Assembly: GCA_026929865.2 (NCBI GenBank)
Contig: CM049407.1
Span: forward strand, 32,951,501-33,015,500
Direction: 5' to 3'
DNA length: 64,000 nt
Origin: Hyperoplus lanceolatus
Taxonomy: Eukaryota; Chordata; Actinopteri; Uranoscopiformes; Ammodytidae
Shown here: positions 1 to 40,005 of the stretch, one piece after another
Layout of the letters: each line of letters opens with the position of its first letter
Numbering within the stretch: the first letter of the stretch is position 1
Made by a program: the position numbers and the translations under genes
Notes under the pieces: model-generated
Seen by the model: the letters and a program-made list of their open reading frames with translations, nothing else
Told to the model about the DNA's origin: nothing
The model's database searches: none

Positions 1-794
1 CGTTTTTCTTTTCTTTTTTTAACATTCTTTTAAATTTTTTTTTTGCAAAAGTACCTCAAACTGCAACATATTTAGTCAGAAAATAATAATTATATACACA
101 AGTTATACAACAATTGTAAAATACACATTAGACGTTCATTTAATATATGATCAAATTATTTTAACTTTGACCTAGTTTGCCGCTGTCCTTTCAGAGCGCA
201 ACCGGTGATATCAGCTGTAGGCTACGTGATGTTACCGGAGCGAGGCAAACTAAAAGCGGCACCAAGCGCAGTAGGGAGAGAGAGATGGAGGAAGAATAGA
301 GTATGTGTTCCTCTTAACGCTGTACCACAACATTAGCTCAATTTTGGAAGGAAAAGTAGCCTAATGCTTGGTTTAATGCTAACGTTAGCTTACCTTAGCT
401 GTTTGTTTACGTTCCTAATGCAGCGCTGCTATCGCCCATCATCAACAGTGACTTGCTTGCTTCATGGGAATACGCGGTCAATAATGGATATATTATGGAC
501 ACAAAAGACTATCAATATTGGATCTTTGTATGGATTTATAAATCCCCGAAAAGATGCATGTTCCGGGATTAATTGAAAAACTCCTGTAAGGGTTTCGGTG
601 ACAGAGAGGACAGCTGATTTGGAACGGAACAACAGCTGTTTTTCCACGGGGAAAAAGTAAGGAACTCCGACTTTATTACTGTTCGAAAGTTATTAAAGCA
701 TCAACAAAGCAGCTTGCTGTTTTTCGGCTCACACACTCGGTTTCAGTGAGTACTTTGGGATTATTAATGTTTGTTTTGATGGTGTGTTTTTTTA
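1..794. other. Upstream region of tiprl, possible noncoding exon
   Basis: No protein gene is recognised. GC-rich sequence around 180-300 followed by a possible donor (gaatagA|GTATGT near 300) could be the 5'UTR exon that tiprl needs upstream of 1594, but the sequence alone does not prove it. Confidence 0.25.
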
Positions 795-882
795 GAACGA
801 GTACTCGAATACTCGCTCGGAAAATCCAGCGAATATTCGAAGCCTGTAAAATGGTATTCGGGCCAGCCCTAACCAGGACTGT
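795..882. repeat. hAT-like terminal fragment, copy 1
   Basis: Contains GAGTACTCGAATACTCGCTC and ends GGGCCAGCCCTAAC, an end of the TAGGGCTGGCCC type common to fish nonautonomous hAT elements. The same 80-odd bases recur at 1310-1396, and an A-rich trailer is also shared further on, so the two are related copies. Confidence 0.6.
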
Positions 883-1067
883 TAAAAAAAGAAAAAAATA
901 TATTTATAAAATACTGCTGTTGCACAAAAAAAGGCACTGGCGGAAAACACTGGGTGTGTGAATGATATTTAACAAAGATCTATAGTTTCAGCAGCGCTAA
1001 CATTGGAGAGGGGCCCCCTAATCATATTTCGCTTAGGGCCCCATGAAGGCTTGGGCCGGCTCTGCCT

Positions 1068-1305
1068 GATATATCTGAAAATAGTGACCTTTTAATTTGC
1101 CTCCAAAACATAATGTCATTACATTATGGTAATGAGATATGCAGATGGTTGTTCTGGGTACAACACATATCAAATTAAGTCATTCCTACTGTTTTTATCC
1201 ACTTTTAACTTTAATATTTGGTATGTCCGCCTTTTGCAGCAATCACAGCAGCACATCTCTCTGGCATAAAGTCAATATGTTTCCTGAGAACTTCAACACT
1301 AATGT
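1068..1305 (-). mobile_element. Tc1-like element fragment
   Basis: Shares GAAAATAnTGACCTTTTAAT, TTGCCTCCA and ATTATGGTAATGAGATA with the Tc1-like fragment at 2781-3070. No open reading frame remains. It is joined directly to a hAT-like end at 1310. Confidence 0.55.
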
Positions 1306-1309
1306 TATC

Positions 1310-1396
1310 AAACGAGTACTCGAATACTCGCTCGGAAAATCCAACGAATATTCGAAGCCTGTAAAATGGTATTCGGGCCAGCCATAACCAGGAGGC
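1310..1396. repeat. hAT-like terminal fragment, copy 2
   Basis: Near-identical to 795-882. The shared A-rich trailer around 1470-1530 matches 880-935, so the duplicated unit is longer than the terminal motif alone. Confidence 0.6.
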
Positions 1397-1617
1397 AGTG
1401 TAAACTGCCTTAAAGTAGACTCAAAACAGTCTGTCCTAAGCCAAATAGGTGAGATTTTGAATTGACATGACTGTTAAAAAAAAAAGAAAAAAATATATTT
1501 ATAAAATTGCACAAAAAAATAAGGTAAAAAATAAATGTGTCCTTTTCTTTCTGTCAGTTCATTTGAACAGTCTGCTGTTCATCTCTGTTGCAGTTGATGT
1601 TTGACTCTCTGTCCACG

Positions 1618-29831
<28,214 letters not shown>

Positions 29832-30388
29832 CTGCTATGTTATTATAGTATAAGGTCCACATTGACGTACGTTTTGCATGATAAAAACGAGAATAGTAGT
29901 CTTAAACAACATCTTTAATTTTACAGTAACATAACAATTGGTCTCTGCCTCAAATATCTTTAGAATAATAATTTTGATATGTGAGCAGTATGATGGTGTT
30001 TTCTTAAAACTGCAAACTGACAGACAGTTTTAGCAACATGCACAGGGATATCATATACATTTTAACCCCAGTTAAATACGTATCTAGCTCTAGCTTCTGG
30101 ATATGTTCATATTTGAACTGATTTTGTTTTATGAGATATTTTTCACTTTTGACATAAGGATTGGGTAGGGAAGCTGTTTCCATATTTGAATTATTAGTAT
30201 ATTGATCATGTGTATGTAAAAAGCTACACAAGACAGCACTGTATTTTCTGAAGTCAAATTCATCCAGAATATCTGTAAATATGTCTTGTGTATTTTCTAT
30301 GGGGACTTATGGAAGGTGAAACATCTTGATTTCTATTTGAAAGTCAAACACCTCCAGAATCAATATGGATATCTGTACCATTTTGAAA

Positions 30389-30394
30389 AATAAA
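30389..30394 (+). terminator. tiprl: Likely tiprl polyadenylation signal
   Basis: AATAAA lies 558 bp after the tiprl stop and is followed by a TGTTGTTTGTG stretch about 6 bases on, as expected for a cleavage site with a GT-rich downstream element. The stretch 29832-30388 would then be 3'UTR. Other AATAAA-like hexamers were not systematically excluded. Confidence 0.6.
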
Positions 30395-30839
30395 TGTTGT
30401 TTGTGCAAAAATAACTTGCTTGTGATGGATTCTTGTTTTCTTTGGTAGAATGTTTGCGACGTTTTACTTCAGTTGTCATAACACTGTCACAAGGGGATGC
30501 TACCTATTATCAGATATTTTTTAGATTATTATTTAAAAGGAACAGTGCACATGAATTAACATGAGCACCAAAGTCCATCATTTAAATGTGACAGTTGTAA
30601 CCAACTGGACTGTGGTGGCATTGTTCTGCCATGCAACATAACAAGGCTTAAAATACACGGTAACGCTTTATATTGAGGTCCTTGTAATAAGCATTAGTTA
30701 ATAGGTAATAATACCCTTAATAGGTGCTTATTAACAATAATTTGTGTAAATAAGACTATATATTGGTGTTGATAATAACATAATTAGTGTGTTTATTGTG
30801 AGATTATGAGACTTAATTTATTAGCAGTAAACTATGCTC
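30395..30839. other. Intergenic, no feature seen
   Basis: Lies between the tiprl polyadenylation signal and the LINE. A TTAGTTAATAGGTAATAATA word family near 30700 suggests an old repeat, but nothing definite. Confidence 0.35.
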
Positions 30840-32914
30840 TTATTAAACTGTGATACCACATCAGCATTGGGGACTTCAATGCCCATAGCACACTGTGCGG
30901 CTACGCAGTGAACAATCAAGATGGAGAGGAAGTCGAAACCTGGCTGGAGTCGAAACACCTGACCCTGATCCACGACGCCAAACTGCCTAAATCTTTCCAC
31001 AGCGCCAGATGGAAACGAGGATACAACCCAGACCTTGTTTGTGTGAGCAGCGAACTATCATCCAGAGCTGTGAAAGAGGTGCTGGACCCTATCCCCCACA
31101 CGCAACACCGGCTATTCACCATAACCATCCGATCCGTTCTCCAGGCAACAACCGTCCGTCTGCGGAAGGCCAACTGGATGTCATTCCAAAAGGAGACTGA
31201 AGACTCCATCACAGGCATTCCACCACACCCCAACAACTATACCATGTTCACAGAACTGCTGAAAAGGTCAGCCAGGGCACACATACCAAGAGGATGCCAG
31301 ACTGAGTACATCCCCGGGCTGTCGGAAACATCCAGCATTCTACTGGAAGCCTACCACAGGGCATACCACGAGGACCCTTTCTCCTCCACCACCGTGGAAC
31401 TCGGAGAGATCCTGCTGAACGCAGTCGGGGAAGACCGGAGGCAAGTCTGGAAGGAGCTGATAGAAAACACCAACATGACCAATAACAGCAGGAAGGCATG
31501 GGCCACAATCCGCCGCCTCTGTGAAGACCATACCACACCGCCCACGCTCACAAAAGTCACAGCAAACTCAGTTGCAGCACAGCTGAAGAAGAACTCGAAG
31601 TTGCAATGAGCATGCTGAAACCTGAGAAAGCAGCAGGAATCGATGACATACTGGCGGAAATGATACAGCACCTGTCACAATTCCCAAACCTGGAATGGAC
31701 CCATCATCCCCCAAAGAGCTACAGACCCATTTCCCTCCTCTGGGTCACCTACAAGCTCTACGAGAGACTACTACTCCAACGCCTTATGCCACTCATAGAC
31801 CTCAAGCTGACTCAAGATCAAGCTGGCTTCCGCCCTGGCCCCTCCTGTGCTGGGCAGCTATTGAACCTCATCCAACACATCGAGGACAGTTTTGAGCGCA
31901 AACGCATCACCGGAGCAGCTTTCATAGACCTCACTGCTGCCTACGATACTGTCCAGCACCGCACCATGATCAGGAAACTTTTGGACATGACTGGTGACCT
32001 CAATCTGTGCCAAGTCATCAAAAGACTCCTCAACAACAGGCACTTCTTCGTTCAACTATATGATAAGAAGAGCAAATGGAAAGCCCAAAAGAACGGCCTA
32101 CCACAAGGCAGCGTACTGGCCCCCCTCCTCTTCAACATCAACACCAACGACCAACCACTCCCCCCACAATGCTGCCGTTTCATCTATGCTGATGACCTCT
32201 GTATCACCACCCAACAAGAGAACTTGATGATCGAGTCTGTCCTGGAAAGCGTCCTCCAAGAGATGACAACTTACTACAATAACAACCACCTGAAACCCAA
32301 CCCTTCAAAAACCCTACTATGCAGCTTCCATCTAAAAAATTGAGATGCGGGAAAAGAACTGAGCATCTCATGGGATGGCCACAGGCTCTCAAACCACTCC
32401 CACCCCGTGTACCTCGGAGTCACACTCGACAGGACGCTGTCTTTCAAAGCCCACCTCCAGAACACCAAAGCCAAGGTCAACACCCGCAACAATATCCTGC
32501 GCAAACTGGTAAACTCCAAGTGGGGCGCTGATCCACCAACCATCCGTGCAACTGCCCTAGCCCTGTGCTTCTCCACAGCTGAAGGGCAAAGACGAGCGGA
32601 CAGCACAGAAGACCGACACCAGGCACCCCCTTCACGGACACACAGCACCTCCACCCCGACTGAAATCCAGAGCCAGCTTCCTGCATACAGTCCCACCCCT
32701 CCAGACAACCAAAGAAATGGAACCAGCTCTACATACGAGCCCATGACTGGATGGAGAGAGGAATCACTCCTACAGAATGCCTCGCCAGCGGGCACAACCT
32801 CCCATGGCCAACCTGGAAGACTCTTAATAGACTACGAGTGGAGCAGGGGAGGTGCAAATCACTTTTGAAAGCATGGGGCTACCAGCCAGACACATGCAGC
32901 TGTGGAGCAGTACA
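30840..32914 (+). pseudogene. Non-LTR retrotransposon ORF2 (jockey/I-like), internally deleted
   Basis: Visible order: end of an APE-type endonuclease (IGDFNAHS near 30870, then SFHSARWKRGYNPDLVCVSS), a linker (to 31609), and RT (31606-32343) with SYRPISLLWVTYKLYERLLL, AFIDLTAAYDTV, GLPQGSVLAPLLFN and FIYADDLCI. The YADD motif is intact. The endonuclease start is missing, a deletion removes the segment just before SYRPISLL (the reading jumps from a MSMLKPEKAAGIDD block), and the C-terminus is frameshifted. The last recognisable word, CSCGAVHR at about 32898, is cut by the CAGGGTTGCCGCGG repeat. Clade assignment within jockey/I groups is uncertain. Confidence 0.8.
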
Positions 32915-33253
32915 CAGGGTTGCCGCGGATCTTGAAAAGCATTAAAAGTCATTAAATTTAAGTTTCAATATTCAAGGCCTTAAATGTCTTAAAAAGTCTG
33001 GAATTATTGGGTGGGCGGCATTAAATTTAATTGGGGGCAGAATTAATGAGCTCGCCTTATTTGTTTCATTCTAGTTTTCTAGTTTAATTGTTAGATTTCT
33101 ATGTTTTTATTTTATCGGTGTTTTATAGCCTATACTTCAAAGATATCCGGCAAGTCCGACACATACGCTAGAGGCAGTACGGCCGTGTGAGGCTGAGTAC
33201 CGCATTTAAAACGTAGAAGAAGAATGTGTGTTCCCTGCTTTCGAATTTGAAGT
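32915..33253. mobile_element. hAT-like CAGGGTT...CCGCGG element end, copy 1
   Basis: Starts CAGGGTTGCCGCGGATCTTG directly inside the LINE reading. Internal words CCGACAC, CGCTAGAGGCAGTACGGCCG and GTAGAAGAAGAATGTGTG are shared with 63429-63770, proving a common family. The right end is not visible because the foldback complex follows. Confidence 0.65.
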
Positions 33254-33340
33254 CGGTGTGAGTACCAGATCTGCACGGGCTGCCAGATCTGCACGGGGTC
33301 CTAGATGCGTGATGATGACGCACTTCCTGTAAACGGTGTC

Positions 33341-33380
33341 TTTTAAATGCGCATGCGCTATTTTAAATGCGCATGCGCTA
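33341..33380. promoter_or_regulatory. Two NRF1-type sites in a tandem 20-mer
   Basis: TTTTAAATGCGCATGCGCTA occurs twice back to back. GCGCATGCGC is the palindromic NRF1 recognition sequence. An ETS-like CACTTCCTGT lies at 33321. Function is inferred, not shown. Confidence 0.55.
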
Positions 33381-34529
33381 TGGTTATCCGGATATCCCGC
33401 TATCTCTCCCGCTCGGATATATCCCGTCTTACTTTTTTCTTCTACCATTAATCATCTGTTAGTCTTTATTAACGTTGCATGTCCTTAGTCCAGAACCTTA
33501 AACTTTGAAAAAATAAATGTTACTATTTGCTGAATGTTATAGCAGCACTAACAGGACAGTATATTTACATATTTTACTTTAACATGGTGTATATTCATAA
33601 TGGGGACAAACTCAATGTTTTTCTAACGGCCTATATGTTAGGGAAGTATGGGGATTGGAACGTGAACATCTCTTTAACACTTTGTTTCCTGTCTGTTATC
33701 AGGACCCCATCGTGCAGCCCATCCTGGACCCCATCAATCATGAAAATAAATAATAAAAAGAATTAATGAGAATTAAGATTCAACACTGGCTTTATTCAAC
33801 ATCTAGATGTTTCAAACAAAAGTTGTTATACAAAAATGTATTGTTTTAATGTGATCAACTAGCAGAGCTTCATGATATCTATTATTCCAAAAGTGTACCC
33901 TATTCACCTGCTGTGTCACACATTAAGTGAACTATTCCCATTGAGAAATGTTCTGCAGAGACTCACTGTAAATAGTAGGCTAGTTTGCTGTTTGGACAGT
34001 CGATGGACACTACAAAAGGTGGTATATATGGTTGAATAAGAAAAATACAAATCAGATTAAACAAAATCTGATGTACTTTTTTATTTTATTTAATGAAGGT
34101 TGAATGAATGAATCTATTTATCAGTGATGCAAGACACTACAAATGCTCCAGGGGCTGGAAATTGTACATCAGAGCCACACCTTTACATTTTTTAACTGAT
34201 AAATATCATAATGAAACTCTCATTATACACATTGTTTTTCAGTGTGATGTAAAATAACAGTGAACCCAGGGGATAGTTGTTCTTTTAATAAAATATTATT
34301 TCTTAAAATACATGCTAGAGTACATTAAACTAAAATACTCATTTAATGTTTAAAGTATTATTAAATAAATGTTTAATTTAGCACTCAAACAGGGTTCAAA
34401 CCGGGGGTTAAACCTTGCTAAACTATAAAGTCGTATAAAATAAAATGTAATTTAACCTTAATAATGAGAGATGACTACTATAAGCCAAACGTAACAACTC
34501 ATTTTAAACCTTGCAGAACAATAACTAAA

Positions 34530-34785
34530 TCTATCTATCTATGGAGCCTACTGGCTAAGCTATCAGCTAGCGCGATCTTTTACATGTTGTTTGAGTTTCA
34601 CACAGATAGTATATACAATAAATAAATCGATCTATCTATGGAGCCTACTGGCTAAGCTATCAGCTAGCGCGATCTTTTACAAGTTGTTTGAGTTTCACAC
34701 AGATAGTATATAAACTATCTATAGTTAGCTTACTCGCTAAGCTATCGCACCATCAGCTATCGCGATCTTTTCAAATGTTGTGTAT
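34530..34785. repeat. 97-bp tandem repeat, about 2.6 copies
   Basis: GGAGCCTACTGGCTAAGCTA occurs at 34543 and 34640, each followed by CAGCTAGCGCGATCTTTTAC and GTTTCACACAGATAGTATAT. A third, diverged copy follows from 34723. Confidence 0.85.
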
Positions 34786-34896
34786 GCCCACATTGCTTTG
34801 CCGTAGCGTAGCGGTATCTATGGTGACAACGTCAAGTGTCGATACGTCATCAGTAGGCGCAGGACCCCGTGCAGATCTGGCAGCCCGTGCAGATCT

Positions 34897-35046
34897 GGGG
34901 CCTATCCGAAAAGTCCAATCTCCTTACCTATAAGCCTCCTTTCCTATGCCTTAACCCCAAAACGTCATCGGGGTTAAGGAGAGGTGAAAGGTGCTTCCTA
35001 TCGAACATAGGAAAGGACAGCGTTGTTTCAAATGAATTCGACTCTA
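34897..35046 (+). repeat. Foldback segment A
   Basis: 150 bp starting GGGGCCTATCCGAAAAGTCC and ending GAATTCGACTCTA. Its complement occurs at 39969-40969, interrupted by the 849-bp element. Confidence 0.85.
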
Positions 35047-36319
35047 GGGGCCTATCCGAAAACTTTTTTTTGCATAGGAAATTTCCTTTCCTATCGAGAT
35101 GACCCGGAAGTGCTCGGCAGACAGGTGATCCGAATCATAGATATATATAGAACACTAGATACGTCACGTCAATGTTGAGCTCCAGTCGGCTGACGGCACA
35201 CGCGGCAGCCATCTTGGAGAGGTCAATCTGCTGCCTAGTGCATTACACCATATGGAAAATTCATACAAACATGTAGCAAATTTGAGCCGTGATGGCTCGG
35301 TGGATGACACTAAAAACATCATAGTTGATGATCCATATTTGATTCTGGGAGGTAGGAAGATTGTTTTCCTTCTGTTACACAAAAAAACACACTTTTAAAC
35401 ACATGGCATTTTAACTTGCCACTGATTGTATCTACTATCAGAAATGGTTTGCCATGGCCATATTTCGTTATGAACTGTATTTCTGATTTGATATGCAGCA
35501 TATTAAGGTATGCTCTTAATTCAGTTTTGTTGTTGTTGCAGAAAATAACTAAAGATAAAATTTAAAAAGCCAAATTTAAAGAAAATTATTGAAAATTACT
35601 TCAATACTTATTGAAAATCATGGACTTTGTTGAACTTAAAATTTGAACTATGTATTCAAGCAAAATAATGTTTACCAAAACATTTGCAGAACGTGTTTAG
35701 ATAAAGAGATAAATGCTGACATGTTGAAAAGCAGAAGAAAATAAACAATAAGTACAAGCTTTTTACATTAATCACACCCTTAGAAATAACCTGATTATTT
35801 GTAATGGAAGCCCAAGAAAAATTAGAAGGACAATGTTTCTGCTGGTCTCAGATAAACAGTTTATTTCTCAAAAAGTATATATCTTCTTATCCATTTAGCT
35901 TTTGGCTAATAACTCTCAAACCACTCGAACACTGCACCACACTGGACATGAACCAGCAACCCTCCAGACTGAAATACAACTAGAACTATTGATTGAATTT
36001 ATTTCAGTCATATCAAATACAAATTAAACATATGGAAAATACAAAACAAAATGAAAAGCACAATACAAAATATTTAATAAATTAACTTCCTGTGTTCCTT
36101 ATCTTTTTATATATCTATGTACAATTTGCTATATTTATGATACTATATTTAATATCTACAATCCATACATATACAACTTAAAATACTATATTCTATCATT
36201 TATATGTTTATACAATCCAGTCTATTTGTGTAAGTTGATGTACTATATTTACACTTTATATATATTTATATACAATCCATATATCTATACAGTTAGGTAC
36301 AGTATGTTTACAATTATAC

Positions 36320-36358
36320 ATTTAATACAATCTATCTATCTATCTATCTATCTATCTA
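36320..36358. repeat. (ATCT)n microsatellite
   Basis: Seven or more ATCT units. Confidence 0.9.
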
Positions 36359-36407
36359 TGGTTTTTCCAAGTTGTTTGGGAATTTCCTCTCTGCCAGGTA
36401 GGCGAGG

Positions 36408-36641
36408 TTAATTTGGCGACATGATGCAGCCGTATTCGCATAAAGACAGACACAACCAGCGACAGGAGGAGGGACAGGTGATTGTCGATGCCAAACTGGC
36501 TTTCTTGGACATGGCTCCCCAGTGCAAAGACGTCCTCTGTCCTGATTTCCTCTCTGACAAAGTGGCTACAACAACCTCATCAGGGGCTTTCCCTGCAGAG
36601 TGTTGACGTATTGCCCTCTCCGCAGCTCTCACCACCTTCAA
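36408..36641 (-). other. Possible further exon of the P-like element, unassigned
   Basis: Open minus-strand stretch (VVRAAERAIRQHSAGKAPDE at its start) preceded by a plausible acceptor TTTTTGAAG. The opposite strand is open too (36421-36606). I do not recognise either product, so it may be noncoding. Confidence 0.2.
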
Positions 36642-37174
36642 AAAGAGAATTAGAAAATGTTAAAGCTGTGTCTGTTGTATGTCCTAGTAGAAGGGAGGAA
36701 AAACACAACTCCTGTCATATCTAACTCAAAGGGTTATTTCTGTTGGCTCGACAACTCCCCATTGTATGTGAAAGTATTTATTATTAATCTGTGAAATAAC
36801 CCCAACACATGTTAAAATAACACTTTGGGAGTTGAATTCAACTGGGAAATGTTTAACCGTGAAATTTTAACAATCTTGTCATAGGCAGACATCAAAGCAA
36901 ATAATACCATTAAAAAACCTTACATTTGAACAGATTTATTTTTAAGTAGAACTTTATCAAGTATTGATTATTGTATGAACAATTAATGTAATTGAACAAC
37001 AAAAAGATTAATGTTGTTGTTGAGTAAAGTATTACTCATCTGTCTGATCCCACTCATTCAATAAATAAAGTAAAATGCCCCCAACCACCTACCCTGGCTG
37101 TTGACTTTAGTGAAATAACATAATAAATCAATAAGTTTCACTGCCATACAAGAACGCCTAAATAGTATACCTAC

Positions 37175-37336
37175 TCTTAGAAGATGAGCGGGGAAAGCAA
37201 AGATGGATGGGACCCGTCTGATCCTGACAGTTTGACCAGTCCTGAAATGTTTACTGCACAGCATGGTATCATCACTGGGGGCAAAACCCCTCTCTTTTAA
37301 GAGTGTCTTCTTCTCTGGTCACCAGCTTTGGGAAAC
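37175..37336 (-). pseudogene. THAP-domain gene, exon 2, frameshifted
   Basis: After acceptor CCTCAAG, the first codons give FPKAGDQRRR (the FHRFPK motif is completed across the splice). Then one base is missing, so this frame stops, while the next frame continues LLKERGFAPSDDTMLCSKHF and RRVPSIFAFPAHL. CSKH supplies the Cys and His of the C2CH finger; VPSIFAFP matches the family's AVPTIF/FP element. A GTAGGT donor follows at 37174. The one-base lesion makes the gene nonfunctional as read. Confidence 0.75.
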
Positions 37337-37594
37337 CTTGAGGAATAAGAAAAGAGACAAGAGAAGTTACCATTTAGGTGATGGCCTTTACCAAAACCAA
37401 TTTACATTTAAACTCAAGCTAAGGTTAAGGGGGAGCAATTAATTTCACATTGTAATGACCTCCTTGGCAAAAATAGTTTCAGAAGGGGTCAGCCCATTTA
37501 TTTCCAACTATTATTTAGGCTACTATCCATGGTTTCCACATTTCTAGAACATTTTAATTACATTTTTTCTCAGCCAAGCTAAGGGTGTAAGGGC

Positions 37595-37742
37595 AGGGTG
37601 TCATATTGTTTCATATTATATCATGTTGTGTCATATTGTACCATACTGTATCATATTGTCTGGACTGTAAAGCCCATTGAGACGAATGCTATTTGTGATT
37701 TTGGGCTATACAAATAAAACTGATTTGATTTGATTTGATTTA
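37595..37742 (+). repeat. L2-like LINE 3' tail with (TGATT)n
   Basis: Repeated TCATATTGT words lead into TTGGGCTATACAAATAAAAC and a TGATT tail, the typical end of a short 3' LINE insertion. Confidence 0.6.
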
Positions 37743-38349
37743 AAAAGTTGGTCTTGTGTTAGGGTAAGGTATCAATCTTGAGAGAGGAGCGACGTGAGCA
37801 TTAATTGAGTTTGATAACAATATTTAGGATAATCATTTCTATTTAACTGCTCCAACTTCAGTTTCACTGTGTTTCTCCCTTGTTTACGAAAGTAGCCCTT
37901 TGTGTCAAACGGCTACTTTCGTCGCCGTTTCTACTTGTTGTCGCCGTGACAGCGGGAGTCAGTCTAAAGTCAGATGATCACTTTGAAGTCAAAAAGTAAA
38001 ATTATAAAATAAAGCCTAACCCTCTCGGCCTAACACTGTCAATCAGGCTGTCTGTCAGAAGAAAAAACATCGCCCCCGTTAAACGTGTAGCCTAGGCCTA
38101 CACGAAAACATTGCAGTCGTGTAACCGTTAGACATGTTTGTAAACATTCACACCCTACATAGTTTAATTGGAATAAAGGTTACCAAACTTAAGTTACAGG
38201 GGAAATTGAATTGTTTGAATATTAAAGTAAGCAGACGTTTAACCAGCGATGCAGTGTTACTAGCGCGAACAATTCAATTTCACCGTAGTTCTCCACAATG
38301 TAAGCTAGCTAATAATGACTAAAACATTTACTTAAAAAATGTATCTCAC

Positions 38350-38429
38350 CTGTGGAAAGTGATTCCCTCTCGTCTGAAGTGTACTGGACGACGGTGTACA
38401 CACCCGATAGCAGCACAATGAACTGGCAT
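38350..38429 (-). pseudogene. THAP-domain gene, exon 1
   Basis: Minus-strand ATG at 38429 encodes MPVHCAAIGCVHRRPVHFRR followed by EGITFH, with C5 and C10 as the first zinc ligands of a C2CH THAP finger. It ends in two bases of Arg before a GTGAGA donor. It starts about 90 bp inside a YY1-type motif near the element end, where a transposase promoter would lie. Confidence 0.75.
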
Positions 38430-38582
38430 TGTTTTCTTTTTTGAGAAATGAGAGCTGTGAACACATACATCTATGGCTGTCTGACGGTCTGAGAGTAGCC
38501 TACTACTGATGCCCCACTCAAGATGGCGGCTCCGTGTGCCACGGCTGAGAGGAGCGTGGCGTATCTAGTGTTCTATATATAT

Positions 38583-38845
38583 TAGGGCTGTCAAGCGATT
38601 AAAAAAATTAATCTAATTAATTACAGGCTCTGTGATTAATTAATCTAAATTAATCGCATACTTTTATGACACTTTTATACCTGTTTATAAACAGCTGTAT
38701 AGCCTGCTAGTCTCTCTCTCTCTCTCTCTCTCTCGCTCTCTCGTAACTTCTGTCTCCACAACAGACAGCGCTGCACTGCCACAGATGCTTATGCCGATTC
38801 ATTCACCATCGTCGTACTCATAGGCAAAAATATTGAGAGACACAC

Positions 38846-38891
<46 letters not shown>

Positions 38892-39315
38892 ACGCACACA
38901 CACAGACACACACGCACACACGTTTACGCGGACGACGAGACAGCTAGCAAACAAAATTGAGACACGGGGAGAAAGATTGAGAGATACTGTTTTGAACCTA
39001 GCCTACATTGTTGCACCCACTAAATCAATAATGCACAGACACTGGCTGCGGAGAATAAAGTAAGATGTCTTCCTACCTTCATGCTTATTAAACCGTCTAT
39101 AGAGCCCTCGGCCCCCTGCTTCTCTCTTTACTTTTCTCCCTTTCACCCGCGCGGGCTGTGTCTGCTTCAGGTGCAGCTCGGTGCAGCTACGCACCACTTT
39201 TGCACCGGGTCAAAGGGCATTATAGAAGTGCGATTAATCTGCGTTAATTTTTTTAATCGCGTTAATTTTTCTGTGATTAATTAATCGAAATTAACGCGTT
39301 AATTTGACAGCCCTA
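38583..39315. mobile_element. hAT-like TAGGGCTGTCAA element, copy 2
   Basis: 733 bp with ends TAGGGCTGTCAAGCGATT and TTTGACAGCCCTA. ATATATAT flanks both sides, fitting an 8-bp duplication in an AT-rich target. It contains (TC)n at 38713-38735 and a long CA tract at 38842-38920. Confidence 0.8.
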
Positions 39316-40005
39316 ATATATATCTATGATCCGAATAACCAAAATGCTTAGGAAAGGCATAGGAAAGGAGCCTCGATTCATCCTTTAACCCTCCTTTAGC
39401 ATAGGTTACTCCTGGCTAACCTATGCTAAAGGAAAGGAGATAGTGGTATCCCATAATCCTTTACGGCGGCAAGATTTAAAGCAACAGGCCACCGCCGGAG
39501 TTTACCGACTCTACACGAATACGAACGAGAGGTAAAACAGAAGAGAGGAGAGGAGAAGAGAAGAGAGGAAGATTTAACTCGGCTAAAACAAAATACTCCC
39601 CCCCCCCACACACAGGCTAAAGATAATAAAGAACTCATAAAAGACCAACATCATAATAGTTATTTTCGTAGCACATAATTTACACCATAAGAAAATAAAA
39701 TACCAACTTCACATTTAATGAAGTTACTGGGGGCAGTTCATTTCAACATCAACACAAGTGTAGCCTCTTTTTATTCCACATGTGAATTGGGATATATGGG
39801 AGTGATTCTCACTCTGTTGGCGACAACCTGATTAAAATCAATATGAAAAGAACGCATGGATCAAACGAGCGCTTGTTGTAGTCCATTTTCGGAGAATAGT
39901 GAAGTTTCAGGCTAGTGACTCACGTCAGCAATACTCGCCGTCGCGCAATGACGTCGGTTAGGAAAGGTGGAGTCGAATTCATTTGAAACAGCGCTGTCCT
40001 TTCCT

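Larger units (their letters stand above)
33262..34899. mobile_element. Inverted-repeat element with doubled CCAGATCTGCACGG ends
   Basis: The left end contains CCAGATCTGCACGGGCTG followed by a second CCAGATCTGCACGGGG. The complement of this doubled structure ends at 34899. The 38-base termini match. The interior is AT-rich with no open reading frame of note, but it carries two NRF1-type sites and a 97-bp tandem repeat. Confidence 0.7.
35136..39328 (-). mobile_element. P-element-like transposon remnant with THAP gene
   Basis: Ends CATAGATATATATAGAACAC and their complement are flanked by the 8-bp direct repeat ATCCGAAT (35128-35135 and 39329-39336). The intact foldback arm at about 49250 shows the empty site with a single ATCCGAAT, which proves the boundaries. 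TIRs of about 30 bp, 8-bp duplications and a minus-strand THAP zinc-finger gene read from the right end fit the P-element superfamily, known in zebrafish. No catalytic domain remains in the 4.2 kb. A hAT-like short element (38583-39315) is inserted near the right end. Confidence 0.7.
35047..39968 (+). repeat. Foldback arm B (interrupted)
   Basis: Starts GGGGCCTATCCGAAAACTTT; runs to 35135, is interrupted by the P-like element, and resumes at 39329 to 39968 (GTTAGGAAAGGT). The joined arm is about 720 bp and pairs with 40970-49339. Confidence 0.85.

Noticed and set aside
36421-36606. 61-codon + strand frame inside the P-like element
   Set aside because: No recognised domain, no supporting splice signals on that strand, and the opposite strand is equally open.
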